In this document: piece by piece, positions 5,632 through 13,066 of the stretch
How the letters are laid out: each line of letters opens with the position of its first letter
Position numbering within the stretch: the first letter of the stretch is position 1
NCBI GenBank assembly: GCA_019242435.1
Contig: JAFAVN010000062.1
Coordinates: forward strand, 1-16,583
From: Verrucomicrobiota bacterium
GTDB lineage: Bacteria; Verrucomicrobiota; Verrucomicrobiia; Chthoniobacterales; JAFAMB01
DNA: 16,583 nt
Direction: 5' to 3'
Notes under the pieces: model-generated
Told to the model about the DNA's origin: nothing
Seen by the model: the letters and a program-made list of their open reading frames with translations, nothing else
The model's database searches: none
Program-made: the position numbers and the translations under genes

Positions 5632-7131
5632 ATGCGTGCGATGGTTCGACCTGCTAAACGAACGAAGATCGTTGCAACGATAGGCCCGGCAAGTGAAAGC
5701 GAAGAAATGCTCCGGCGTTTGATTGAAGCCGGCATGGATGTTGTTCGCCTTAACTTTTCGCATCGCTCGGCCGAACAAGCGAAACCGCTCGTAGCCCGGA
5801 TCCGGAAAGTCGCGGATGAGCTCGGAGTTTTCATTGGAATTCTGGGAGACCTGCGCGGGCCCAGGATTAGAGTCGGCGAGATGCAAGATGGCGCCGCACA
5901 CCTCGACCCGGGACATAAGGTTGTCCTCACTCCCACTCCAACCGTCGGCACGAGTGAGAAAATCGGGGTGAGCTTCAAAGGCCTGGCAAACGACGTGGCT
6001 CACGGAACGATCATTTTATTAGACGACGGCAACATCGAGTTGCAGGTGGTAGATCGAATGGCTCGAGGCGACGTTTTGTGTGAGGTGCTTCGAGGCGGCG
6101 AATTGAGGAGCAACAAAGGAGTGAATCTCAAGAACCGGCTGGTCTCGTTACCTTCTCTGACCACCAAGGATTACCAGGATCTCGATTTCGCTGTATCGGA
6201 AGAGCTGGATTTTTTAGCATTGTCTTTCGTTCAGTCGGCCGCGGATGTCCGGTTCCTCAAACAGTCGTTGGCCGAACGAGACGCCAATATTCCGGTGATC
6301 GCTAAAATCGAGAGACAGAACGCTCTCGAAGACATCGAAAATATTGTCAAGGAGAGCTTCGGAGTCATGGTGGCGAGAGGCGATCTGGCTTTGGAAATGA
6401 GCTTCGAAGATGTGCCGATCGCCCAGAAACAGATCATTTCCGTTTGCCGGCAAGCCGGTGTTCCCGTGATTACGGCTACCCAGATGCTCGAATCGATGAC
6501 ATCGTTCCATAAGCCAACCCGGGCAGAGGCGGCAGATGTAGCGAATGCAATTCTGGACGGCACCGATGCAGTAATGCTTTCGGGCGAATCGGCCGTGGGC
6601 AAATTCCCTGTCGAAGCGGTGTCCACGATGGCTACGATCGCGCAGCGTGCCGAGCTGGCTTGGATGCGAGGTGAGCTTCCCAGTCCGAGCGAGTTATCCC
6701 GGACTGGTGACCTCGACGCAGCAGTAGGCCGGGCAACCGCGACGATCGCCAGCTCGGTATCCGCTCGCGCCATTGTGGCGGCAACCACCTCCGGCACCAC
6801 TACCCGGCGCGTCGCTTGTCACCGGCCTAAAATGCCGGTCATCGCACTTTGCACCTCTCCTGAAACCTGCCGCCGGATGAGTCTGGTCTGGGGCGTGGAA
6901 CCGGTCCTGATTTCGCCCATCACCGGCACGGCGCATTTGGTGAGACTAAGCGCCGAAGCAGCAGTGAATATTTTGCAAGCCCAGCCAGATGATGTCCTGA
7001 CCATTGTCGCCGGAACGCCTTACAATGTCTCTGGTAAGACTAACTTGATCAAATTGGAAGTAATTGAGGACGCGCTGCGCGTCGAAGCGGTGACTTTCGG
7101 GGAGCCGGAGGGGTTGGTGGGCGAGAAGTGA
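5632..7131 (+). CDS. pyk: Pyruvate kinase
   Basis: A 499-residue enzyme converting phosphoenolpyruvate and ADP to pyruvate and ATP, the last step of glycolysis. Conserved elements in order: RTKIVATIGPAS near the start, VVRLNFSH, the GPRIRVGEM strand before the B domain, IAKIERQ with the catalytic Lys at about residue 225, MVARGDLALE, ITATQMLESM and GTDAVMLSGESAVGKFP; a C-terminal regulatory-type domain follows. The segment normally written GPKIR has Arg in place of Lys. The ATG at 5632 has GGA at 5-base spacing; another ATG is at 5641, and a GTG at 5578 would add 18 unrelated residues. The last codons run into a heptameric repeat, giving an atypical GLVGEK tail. Confidence 0.96.
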   Translation: MRAMVRPAKRTKIVATIGPASESEEMLRRLIEAGMDVVRLNFSHRSAEQAKPLVARIRKVADELGVFIGILGDLRGPRIRVGEMQDGAAHLDPGHKVVLTPTPTVGTSEKIGVSFKGLANDVAHGTIILLDDGNIELQVVDRMARGDVLCEVLRGGELRSNKGVNLKNRLVSLPSLTTKDYQDLDFAVSEELDFLALSFVQSAADVRFLKQSLAERDANIPVIAKIERQNALEDIENIVKESFGVMVARGDLALEMSFEDVPIAQKQIISVCRQAGVPVITATQMLESMTSFHKPTRAEAADVANAILDGTDAVMLSGESAVGKFPVEAVSTMATIAQRAELAWMRGELPSPSELSRTGDLDAAVGRATATIASSVSARAIVAATTSGTTTRRVACHRPKMPVIALCTSPETCRRMSLVWGVEPVLISPITGTAHLVRLSAEAAVNILQAQPDDVLTIVAGTPYNVSGKTNLIKLEVIEDALRVEAVTFGEPEGLVGEK

Positions 7132-7214
7132 TTGGTGAGAGGTGACGAGTGGCCTGGCGGTTGTTTGCGTCTTCGAGGCGGAAACATGCTTCCAATCTTC
7201 ACCTCTCACTCATC
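7121..7214. repeat. Inverted heptameric GTGANNN repeats between convergent pyk and gumN
   Basis: From 7121 five 7-base units read GCGAGAA, GTGATTG, GTGAGAG, GTGACGA and GTGGCCT, spanning the pyk TGA. On the right, 7196-7214 carries the same type inverted (GTGAGAG and GTGAAGA on the minus strand). The arms 7130-7148 and 7196-7214 are complementary at 16 of 19 positions, with a 47-nt loop. The hairpin lies between two converging genes and may end both transcripts, though no U-run follows. Confidence 0.65.
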
Positions 7215-7218
7215 TGAC

Positions 7219-8133
7219 TCATAATTGGTCCACTCGATAACCGCGATCCTGCAAGGCGCGGACGAGGCCATGATCCCCTACCAGGTGCCCGGAACCTACG
7301 ATCACCAGGTAATTCTTATCGGCGTGTAGAAACTGTTCGACTTGAGGCAGCCATTTTTGGTTTCGCCGAGCGAACATGGCTTCGAAACTTTTGGGATCCT
7401 CTCGTTCATCTTGGTTTAATAACCGGTCCAATTTATTGATTCGGCCGTATTTCCATGCTCTGACCAGTTCCTCGAGGACCGCTTTTGAGGCAGGCAAGTT
7501 GGCAATCGCTTCAACCAAGTCGCGTTCACCCGCAGTATCGTCCGCGTTCAGGACACGGGCTTGGTCTCGCACCGTTTCCAAGCCAAGCACTGGTTTATGC
7601 GTGGCTTTCGCCTGTGCGTAGAAGTAATGGTCCACACCCAGGTCTTCGCGGAAGCCTGCGAGTTCGGTGTAGCGGCTGGTAATCAATTCCGCTAGCAAGC
7701 CCGGCTTGTATCGTTTTGCCTGTTCGTAGGAAATATCGAGCTTGGCCAGGACGATTTTCAGGATCGTCAGGGTTGCCGGAGAAACGTGGTGGGCCAGATC
7801 GTCGCCCGATGGATAAACTCCGACCTGTTCAAACTCCTGCAATACATCCCGTTGAGAAATCGCGCTGAGATCAACTTCAAATACGATTTGAGAGGAGTCG
7901 TTGAAAGCCCGCTGTAAGGCCGGGTGAAGTGGGTAAGCGGATAATGGTAATACGTGAATAGATCCGAGCAGATAAACGGTGTTGTGATCACCGTGAGCCT
8001 TCCAAAGCGTGCTTTTAGCTCCGCCGGTGGGGGAAACAGTCGCGCAGGAGCTGATGAGAAGGGCTGCGCCGATCGCGACAGTGTATCTTCGTAGCAAGGC
8101 GGTTACTGCCTGTTTACTTCGTTTTAGGCCCAT
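7219..8133 (-). CDS. TraB/GumN family lipoprotein
   Basis: A 304-residue protein of the TraB/PrgY/GumN family, related to the Tiki metalloprotease fold. The family's paired GxxH motifs are present: GSIH at residues 57-60 and GSGH at 280-283, plus the conserved acidic VFEVDL strand. The N-terminus has a positively charged stretch, a hydrophobic segment and the lipobox ISSC with Cys30, so it is probably a membrane-anchored lipoprotein facing the periplasm. The start is the ATG at 8133, with AGGTGG 5 bases before it; a GTG at 8142 is less likely. It overlaps the end of the CHASE3 gene by 20 bases, so the two are probably co-translated. Bacterial substrates of this family are unknown. Confidence 0.85.
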   Translation of the reverse strand: MGLKRSKQAVTALLRRYTVAIGAALLISSCATVSPTGGAKSTLWKAHGDHNTVYLLGSIHVLPLSAYPLHPALQRAFNDSSQIVFEVDLSAISQRDVLQEFEQVGVYPSGDDLAHHVSPATLTILKIVLAKLDISYEQAKRYKPGLLAELITSRYTELAGFREDLGVDHYFYAQAKATHKPVLGLETVRDQARVLNADDTAGERDLVEAIANLPASKAVLEELVRAWKYGRINKLDRLLNQDEREDPKSFEAMFARRNQKWLPQVEQFLHADKNYLVIVGSGHLVGDHGLVRALQDRGYRVDQL

Positions 8134-8986
8134 CACTGCCACCTGGTGGAATGCGCTCCCCGTGATTATCCGAGATCGTCAGGTTTTTTCCTACCAAACC
8201 CATTACCCCATCGAACGCCTCCTCGGAAATACCGTGAGAAACCCTGACGCGAAATCGTTCCCAAAGGAACTCTTCCATTCGCATCCACTTACCTCGGTAG
8301 TTCACGCGCTGTGTCCAGGCGCAGACAGTGATGATGTTTTGTAATTGTTTGATACGAAGAAGAAGAATTCCGGCGCCGACCACCACTAGTGTGCTGGTGG
8401 CAAGCAGTACGGTTGAAATAGTATCCCGCAGATCCAATTGAGCGTCGTTATTAGCATTTCGCTCGGTGAGAACGGTATTTTCGTAGGCCTGCATGGTGGA
8501 GATCGTAGCGTGGATCTCGTTCAGCAGTGAGCGACTATCGGCAGCCAGTACCAAACTGATTGCCTCATCCTGCTTACCGCCGTCCTTAAGAGCTACTGCC
8601 TGGCTCAGCTCCTCGACCTTGTTTTGGATAGCGGTGCCCAGCCGAGTGGCTTGAGCCAACTGGTGAGGGTCACTAGCCAGGACCTGCTTAAGATTCAAGA
8701 GCTGGAAGGGGAGCTGTACCTTGGCAAGCAGAAATGGCGTGAGATATGCCGCCTGACCTGTCAGCAGGTAGCCACGTTGAGCCGTGCTGGCCTGGTCCAG
8801 GAGATCCTGGATGATGAAAAGTTGTTCCCGTGCCAGGTGAGTACGTTCAACTACCTCTAGCCCGATGCTTTGATCACGACGGAGCTGCCTCGACACAAAG
8901 AAAAACAGGGCTGCGATAAGCACCGGTATCGCGATCACCACGAAGATCAAAACGCGGCGATTATATTGAAGAGAACTACCTTTCAT
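8114..8986 (-). CDS. CHASE3-domain membrane protein with a short SHGI-type tail
   Basis: A 290-residue membrane protein. A TM segment lies at about residues 11-31, then a helical CHASE3 extracytoplasmic sensor domain to about 175 (typical AQRGYLLTGQAAYL motif), then a second TM at about 190-212. In place of a kinase or GGDEF domain, the cytoplasmic part is only about 75 residues. It contains CAWTQRVNYRGKW and SHGISEEAF (about 250-258), which match the short C-terminal module seen in many bacterial sensor proteins, usually written CxxCKKIRDDxGYW and SHGICPEC. Here two of the usual cysteines are replaced. I chose the ATG at 8986; the frame extends 24 codons upstream. It probably forms an operon with the TraB/GumN gene and diverges from the C39-like gene. 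Confidence 0.72.
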   Translation of the reverse strand: MKGSSLQYNRRVLIFVVIAIPVLIAALFFFVSRQLRRDQSIGLEVVERTHLAREQLFIIQDLLDQASTAQRGYLLTGQAAYLTPFLLAKVQLPFQLLNLKQVLASDPHQLAQATRLGTAIQNKVEELSQAVALKDGGKQDEAISLVLAADSRSLLNEIHATISTMQAYENTVLTERNANNDAQLDLRDTISTVLLATSTLVVVGAGILLLRIKQLQNIITVCAWTQRVNYRGKWMRMEEFLWERFRVRVSHGISEEAFDGVMGLVGKNLTISDNHGERIPPGGSDGPKTK

Positions 8987-9034
8987 TAGCTTTCGGACCT
9001 TTCCGGCCCTACGCTCAAGACAAACTTGTACGAT

Positions 9035-9760
9035 ATGTGGGTCCCTCGCCGGGGGCAATGGAAACTAAAGAATATTTCTGTGCAATCTAAGCTTGTTCCT
9101 GCTGAAAACCATCGGCAGCCTGCCCTAAGGCGAAAGGGCCATATCCAATGGAGGATCTGGCTTGGGATGGTCGGGTTTGGCCTGATTCTGGTAGCTGCCG
9201 GCTGGTACTATTACTTTCAGAAGCGTGAAATCAGTTCTTTCGGAGGCCTCTATTTCCCCGTTGAGTTGAGATTGCCGGTTCAGAGATTTGCCCAGTCTGA
9301 TCCCCGATGGGGTGATGATTCCCTGGGGGATACCTCCGATACATTGGCAGGACAGGGCTGCGCAGTCAGCTCGGCCGCAATGGTCCTGGCGTTCTACGGT
9401 GTTGACCTGGACCCTGGCCGGCTAAACGAATTCTTGGGTGTTCACGACGGTTATACACCTGAGGGATGGCTGCGCTGGGAAGTAGCAGCCGATTTCGCTT
9501 CCGGGAAGGCAAAACATGTGTATGAAGATTTGCCCTCCTATTTTCTGATCGACAGTAACCTGCTTCGTGGGAATCCAGTGATTATAAGACTCCGCCTGCC
9601 CAGTGGGATAACCCATTTTGTAGTCATTGTCGGAAAACACGGTCTCCACTATTTGATCCAGGATCCGGCATCGGGGGGTGAGAATGGGGCATACCCCCTG
9701 GACGAGTTGACTCAGAAAATCGAGGCGCTCAGGTTTTATCAGAGGCTGGGGCGCTCGTAA
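9035..9760 (+). CDS. Membrane-anchored C39-like papain-fold peptidase
   Basis: A 241-residue protein (ATG at 9035; a TTG at 9026 is possible). A basic N-terminus of about 40 residues is followed by one TM segment at about 41-60, which would place the rest outside the cytoplasm. The domain from about 80 matches Peptidase_C39-like proteins: the QSDPRWG opening, the catalytic Cys at about 109 in AGQGCAVSSAAM, His at about 194 in THFVVIVG, and Asp at about 210 in QDPASGG. A Gln just before the Cys could form the oxyanion hole. No ABC transporter is adjacent, so a bacteriocin-processing role is not supported; cell-wall or protein processing are alternatives. The final five codons lie inside a perfect inverted repeat. 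Confidence 0.78.
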   Translation: MWVPRRGQWKLKNISVQSKLVPAENHRQPALRRKGHIQWRIWLGMVGFGLILVAAGWYYYFQKREISSFGGLYFPVELRLPVQRFAQSDPRWGDDSLGDTSDTLAGQGCAVSSAAMVLAFYGVDLDPGRLNEFLGVHDGYTPEGWLRWEVAADFASGKAKHVYEDLPSYFLIDSNLLRGNPVIIRLRLPSGITHFVVIVGKHGLHYLIQDPASGGENGAYPLDELTQKIEALRFYQRLGRS

Positions 9761-9806
9761 TCCCGGCCCGCATCTCGGCGGGCCGGGATTACGAGCGCCC
9801 CAGCCT
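9743..9806. repeat. Perfect 29-bp inverted repeat across the stop of the C39-like gene
   Basis: Arms 9743-9771 and 9778-9806 are exact reverse complements with a 6-base loop (ATCTCG). The left arm encodes the last residues RLGRS and the TAA of the C39-like gene. The arms are GC-rich (core CCCGGCCCGC / GCGGGCCGGG). No U-run follows on either strand, so it may terminate without one, act as an mRNA end-protector, or be the footprint of a palindromic element. Confidence 0.9.
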
Positions 9807-9842
9807 AGGTGACAACACCGGTTTTGATGTTTACGTTGAGCG

Positions 9843-10202
9843 GTGGAAGTTTTTCTCCTTAAGTCGAAAATTCATCGGGCCGCGGTGACGAGTGCAGACG
9901 TGAATTACGAAGGCAGCTTGACTATTTCAGCGGACCTGGCGGAATTGGTGGAGCTCCAAGAGTACGAAAGAATTCTCGTTGGTAACCTGAGCAACGGCGA
10001 GCGGTTTGAGACCTACGCGATCTATGGCGTTCGAAACCAAAGGGTGATTCAGCTTAACGGAGCGGCAGCTCACCTAGGAAAAACCGGCGACCGCTTAACC
10101 ATCATGAGTTTCGGGGCCTACGACTCGGAAGAAGCGACCACTCACCAACCGAAAATTATCGTGCTAGATGAGAAGAATCGGGTCCTGGAAAAGAGAATAT
10201 AG
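9843..10202 (+). CDS. panD: Aspartate 1-decarboxylase (pyruvoyl type)
   Basis: A 119-residue proenzyme that makes beta-alanine from aspartate for pantothenate and CoA synthesis. The self-cleavage site is clear: Y22-E23-G24-S25, cut between Gly24 and Ser25 so that Ser25 becomes the pyruvoyl group. Also present are the LKSKIHRA start (K9, H11), NGERFETYAI with the catalytic Tyr, and VIQLNGAAA. Length is normal. The start is GTG at 9843, fixed by an in-frame TGA at 9837-9839; the ribosome binding site is weak. It follows the C39-like gene by 82 bases, including the large palindrome, and no other pantothenate gene is nearby. Confidence 0.95.
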   Translation: MEVFLLKSKIHRAAVTSADVNYEGSLTISADLAELVELQEYERILVGNLSNGERFETYAIYGVRNQRVIQLNGAAAHLGKTGDRLTIMSFGAYDSEEATTHQPKIIVLDEKNRVLEKRI

Positions 10203-10223
10203 AAACTAACGGCTTAGTTTTTT
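10203..10223 (+). terminator. Terminator of panD, overlapping the rsmB stop
   Basis: AAACTAA (10203-10209), loop CGGC and TTAGTTT (10214-10220), continuing to a run of six T, form a perfect 7-bp hairpin plus U-run directly after the panD TAG. The stem is A/T-rich, so the structure is modest in stability. The rsmB TAA (10214-10216 on the minus strand) is part of the stem, and the two genes converge here. Confidence 0.65.
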
Positions 10224-11449
10224 AGAAACAGCGCCATAAAGGCTCCGTCTATTTCGTCTTGGATCGGAGAAAGCTTTCTGGTTTCCACCAAGGTTAAGTT
10301 CGGGATAATCTCGCGGAGGCGGGCGACCACTTGTTCATTTTCTTCCGGTTCGATGCTGCAGGTGCTGTAAACGAACCGGCCGCCGGGACGAAGATAGGGA
10401 ATCACATGTTCGACGATGCGCGTCTGCAACTTCGGCATGCGATGGAAGTCACCGGGAGTTAATCGCCAACGCACATCTGTACGCCGCCTGATCACGCCCG
10501 TGTTAGTACATGGCACGTCAAGGAGTACGGCATCAAAACCGCTGTTTGTAAGGTCATTCTCTTGCAACCAATCAATTTGCACAACGGTGGTATTGAGCAC
10601 TCCCAATCTGGCGAGGTTCTGGCGCAACCGGTCGAGCCGCGACGGCTCATAATCGCACGCGATGACCGAACCCGAATTTCTCATCAATTGAGCCAAGTAA
10701 CCAGTTTTTCCGCCGGGCGCAGCACAGGCGTCCAAGATCTTTTCTCCGGGTTTGGGTGCTAACAATTCGCACGCCATCAGAGTACTCGGGTCCTGAACGT
10801 AGACAGCGCCGGACTCGATCCAGTCCGATGGCAGGTGGTCCACTTGCAGGCAATCGGGATGCCTCAAAGACAGGCGTGCACCCGATCCGCGCTCGAGCAG
10901 TTCTTCTCGACTGGTACGAAGAACGTTGGTGCGGACATAAATCGGAGCCGGTTCATTATTCCATTGGCAAAGCCGCTCGGCATTATCTGAGCCGAGCGAA
11001 TCCGACCACCGTTGATAAAGGAACTCGGGATGGGACCACCGGATATGGGCGGGCGCATTTTGCAAGTCGGCGAAGATGGAGTCTCTTTCGTTAATGGCCC
11101 GCCTGAGGATGGCGTTGACCAAGGAGCGGGCCGGTCCGGCTAGATTTACGGTTTCGTAAACCGCGGCATGCGGAGCCACCCGCATCTTGTAAAGCTGATA
11201 AAGCCCGAGTTGAAGCACCAGTCTCGTATTCCGGTCGAGCCTGGTCGGGCGAAAGCGTTCAATGATGAAGTCTAAAAGCAGCCGGTTGCGGATAACGCCG
11301 TAAAAGGCTTCGGTGACAAAGGCTCGATTCACCTGAGTCAAGTGAGCCGTCTGAAGAGTTCGATGAAGGACTTCGTCGGCAAAGTCCCTGGAGCTCTCCC
11401 ATTGTTGCAGGGCTCTTAAACAGATTCGCCGAGGATTATCGCCTACCAT
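10214..11449 (-). CDS. rsmB: 16S rRNA m5C967 methyltransferase
   Basis: A 411-residue two-domain protein: an N-terminal NusB-like RNA-binding domain (about 1-130, with the typical VNAILRR helix end) and a C-terminal RsmB/NOP2/SUN methyltransferase domain. The SAM motif is ILDACAAPGGKTG (238-250). The two cysteines of m5C enzymes are C314 (DVPCTNTG) and C364 (YSTCSIEPEENE); the latter attacks the cytosine ring and the former helps release the product. The ATG at 11449 gives the expected length; the frame extends 32 codons upstream, and no strong ribosome binding site helps decide. fmt, def or sun-type neighbours often seen with it are absent. Confidence 0.92.
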   Translation of the reverse strand: MVGDNPRRICLRALQQWESSRDFADEVLHRTLQTAHLTQVNRAFVTEAFYGVIRNRLLLDFIIERFRPTRLDRNTRLVLQLGLYQLYKMRVAPHAAVYETVNLAGPARSLVNAILRRAINERDSIFADLQNAPAHIRWSHPEFLYQRWSDSLGSDNAERLCQWNNEPAPIYVRTNVLRTSREELLERGSGARLSLRHPDCLQVDHLPSDWIESGAVYVQDPSTLMACELLAPKPGEKILDACAAPGGKTGYLAQLMRNSGSVIACDYEPSRLDRLRQNLARLGVLNTTVVQIDWLQENDLTNSGFDAVLLDVPCTNTGVIRRRTDVRWRLTPGDFHRMPKLQTRIVEHVIPYLRPGGRFVYSTCSIEPEENEQVVARLREIIPNLTLVETRKLSPIQDEIDGAFMALFLKN

Positions 11450-11599
11450 ACAGCTTACGGATTCCGAACCGCCTTTAGCGCGGCCGCACCGGGGTGAATC
11501 TTCCACGAGGCGGCGAGTTGTCCAACGCCAGGGCAATGGAGGCACCCGTTAGCTAGGGTCCTGTCCCATTAAATAGCTTGGCTTTCGTTGCGATCAAAA

Positions 11600-11622
11600 T
11601 GGGCCGCCGGCAAGGCGGCCAT
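11600..11622 (-). terminator. Hairpin terminator downstream of the UDP-glucose dehydrogenase gene
   Basis: GGCCGCC (11602-11608) pairs perfectly with GGCGGCC (11614-11620) around a 5-base loop; an ATG/CAT extension pairs with one bulge. On the minus strand it is followed by CATTTTGATC, a short U-run. It lies about 50 bases after the dehydrogenase stop and before rsmB, so it probably ends the envelope transcript. Confidence 0.55.
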
Positions 11623-11673
11623 GCCTTTGCTTATTCGAGCTCCGGCAAGCTCCCTAGACTTCGCCGGCTAACC

Positions 11674-12984
11674 TCAAGCTGCCGGTAATCCCCGGCCGAT
11701 CCCGTAATACTGGAACCCGAATTCAGTCATTGTCTTCGGATCGAGCAGGTTGCGGCCGTCGAAGATCAGCGGCGTTTGCATCAGGCGTTTGATCTCAGAG
11801 AAATCCGTGTTTTCGAACTGCGGCCATTCGGTGGCGATGATCAGTGCCTCGGCATCGCGAACCGCTTCGATCGGTGATGAAACCAGTCTGGCGTCAGGGC
11901 AAAGCTTCAGCTCTCGAATCTTCGCCATGCCTTTTGGATCGTATGCGGTAACGTGAGCACCTTCCCGGCAAAGTTCATTTACCAAATCAACGGCTACCGA
12001 GTTACGGACATCATCTGTATCCGGCTTGAAGGTCAGTCCCCAGACTGCGAGTCGCTTGTCTTTCAAGACCCAAAGCGTGTCTCGCAATTTCTTCACGAAA
12101 CGCTCGAGCTGGCGCTGATTAATTCGTTGGACTTCCTTTAATAGGTTGAATGGGGTGCCCAGTTGCTCGCTGATAGCAATGAAAGCAGCGATGTCTTTCG
12201 GAAAACAGGAGCCCCCGTACCCGAGGCCGGCATTTAAGAAACTTCGGCCGATCCGTTTGTCGGCGCCGATTCCCGCCGCCACCTTCTCAACGTCCGCTCC
12301 AGTGGCTTCGCAAATTACTGAAACCGCGTTGATGTAGGAGATTTTCAATGCGAGAAAAGAATTCGCAGCGTGTTTGATGAGCTCAGCACTATTAACGTCG
12401 GTTACCATAACCGGCGCCATGAACGGCTCGTAGATCGTGCGCATCAAAGCCAATGCCCGTTCGCTATTGGTGCCGATCACGACCCGGTCCGGATGCATCA
12501 AATCCTCTACCGCACAACCTTCCCGAAGAAATTCGGGGTTACTGACTACATCAAATTCGACACCGATTTTGTTATATCGCCGGATAGTGTCGGCGACTTT
12601 TTGACCGGTCTTAACCGGCACCGTACTCTTATCGACGATGACTCGGTAGCTCTTTAAGACGTTTGCGATCTCTCTGGCAACACGTTCGATGTAAGTGAGA
12701 TCCACGCTCCCATCGCTATGGGGCGGAGTAGGGACTGCGATAAAAATGACTTGAGAATTGCTGACCCCGTCTTCAATGCTGTTGGTGAATCGCAGCCGTC
12801 GAGCAGCGACATTGCGATGGACCAGCTCCTCGAGCCCGGGCTCATAGATGGGGATGATCCCGCTTTGTAATGTCTTGACCTTCCTGTCATCGTTATCGAC
12901 GCAGATGACGTCGTGTCCAACTTCGGCGAAGCAGGCGCCCGTCACTAACCCAACATAGCCTGAACCGACAATAGAGATTTCCAT
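11674..12984 (-). CDS. UDP-glucose 6-dehydrogenase
   Basis: A 436-residue enzyme oxidising UDP-glucose to UDP-glucuronate with two NAD. The N-terminal Rossmann motif is GSGYVGLVTGACFAEVGH (7-24), followed by the VDxxxxKV segment, PIYEPGL and the VPTPP loop. The catalytic cysteine is C260 in GYGGSCFPKD, and the C-terminal UDP-binding domain includes WGLTFKPDTDDVRNS. This is the Ugd/TuaD group; UDP-N-acetylmannosamine dehydrogenases are less likely given the motif set. The ATG at 12984 has GGA just upstream, and 15 more in-frame codons upstream show no similarity. It lies 82 bases after lptD in the same direction with no terminator between them. UDP-glucuronate would feed capsule, exopolysaccharide or LPS sugars. 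Confidence 0.95.
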   Translation of the reverse strand: MEISIVGSGYVGLVTGACFAEVGHDVICVDNDDRKVKTLQSGIIPIYEPGLEELVHRNVAARRLRFTNSIEDGVSNSQVIFIAVPTPPHSDGSVDLTYIERVAREIANVLKSYRVIVDKSTVPVKTGQKVADTIRRYNKIGVEFDVVSNPEFLREGCAVEDLMHPDRVVIGTNSERALALMRTIYEPFMAPVMVTDVNSAELIKHAANSFLALKISYINAVSVICEATGADVEKVAAGIGADKRIGRSFLNAGLGYGGSCFPKDIAAFIAISEQLGTPFNLLKEVQRINQRQLERFVKKLRDTLWVLKDKRLAVWGLTFKPDTDDVRNSVAVDLVNELCREGAHVTAYDPKGMAKIRELKLCPDARLVSSPIEAVRDAEALIIATEWPQFENTDFSEIKRLMQTPLIFDGRNLLDPKTMTEFGFQYYGIGRGLPAA

Positions 12985-13066
12985 ACAATCCGTCGTGTAA
13001 AAGAGCCTTGATACGGCAGTTCCGGGCAAAGTCCAGCGAAAGCTAAGGTCTGGAATGCCAGTATTC

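Noticed and set aside
5545..6003. 152-codon minus-strand frame over the pyk 5' end
   Set aside because: It covers the conserved N-terminal coding sequence of pyk and the pyk leader; no similarity is recognisable.
6231..6800. 189-codon open frame on the minus strand inside pyk
   Set aside because: It lies wholly antisense to pyruvate kinase, which matches its family over the full length. The peptide has the Ala/Ser/Arg-rich look of an antisense frame and no recognisable domain.
9035..9760. C39-like protein as a bacteriocin-processing exporter component
   Set aside because: There is no ABC transporter domain or gene nearby and no double-glycine precursor; only a single TM anchor and the peptidase-like fold are present.
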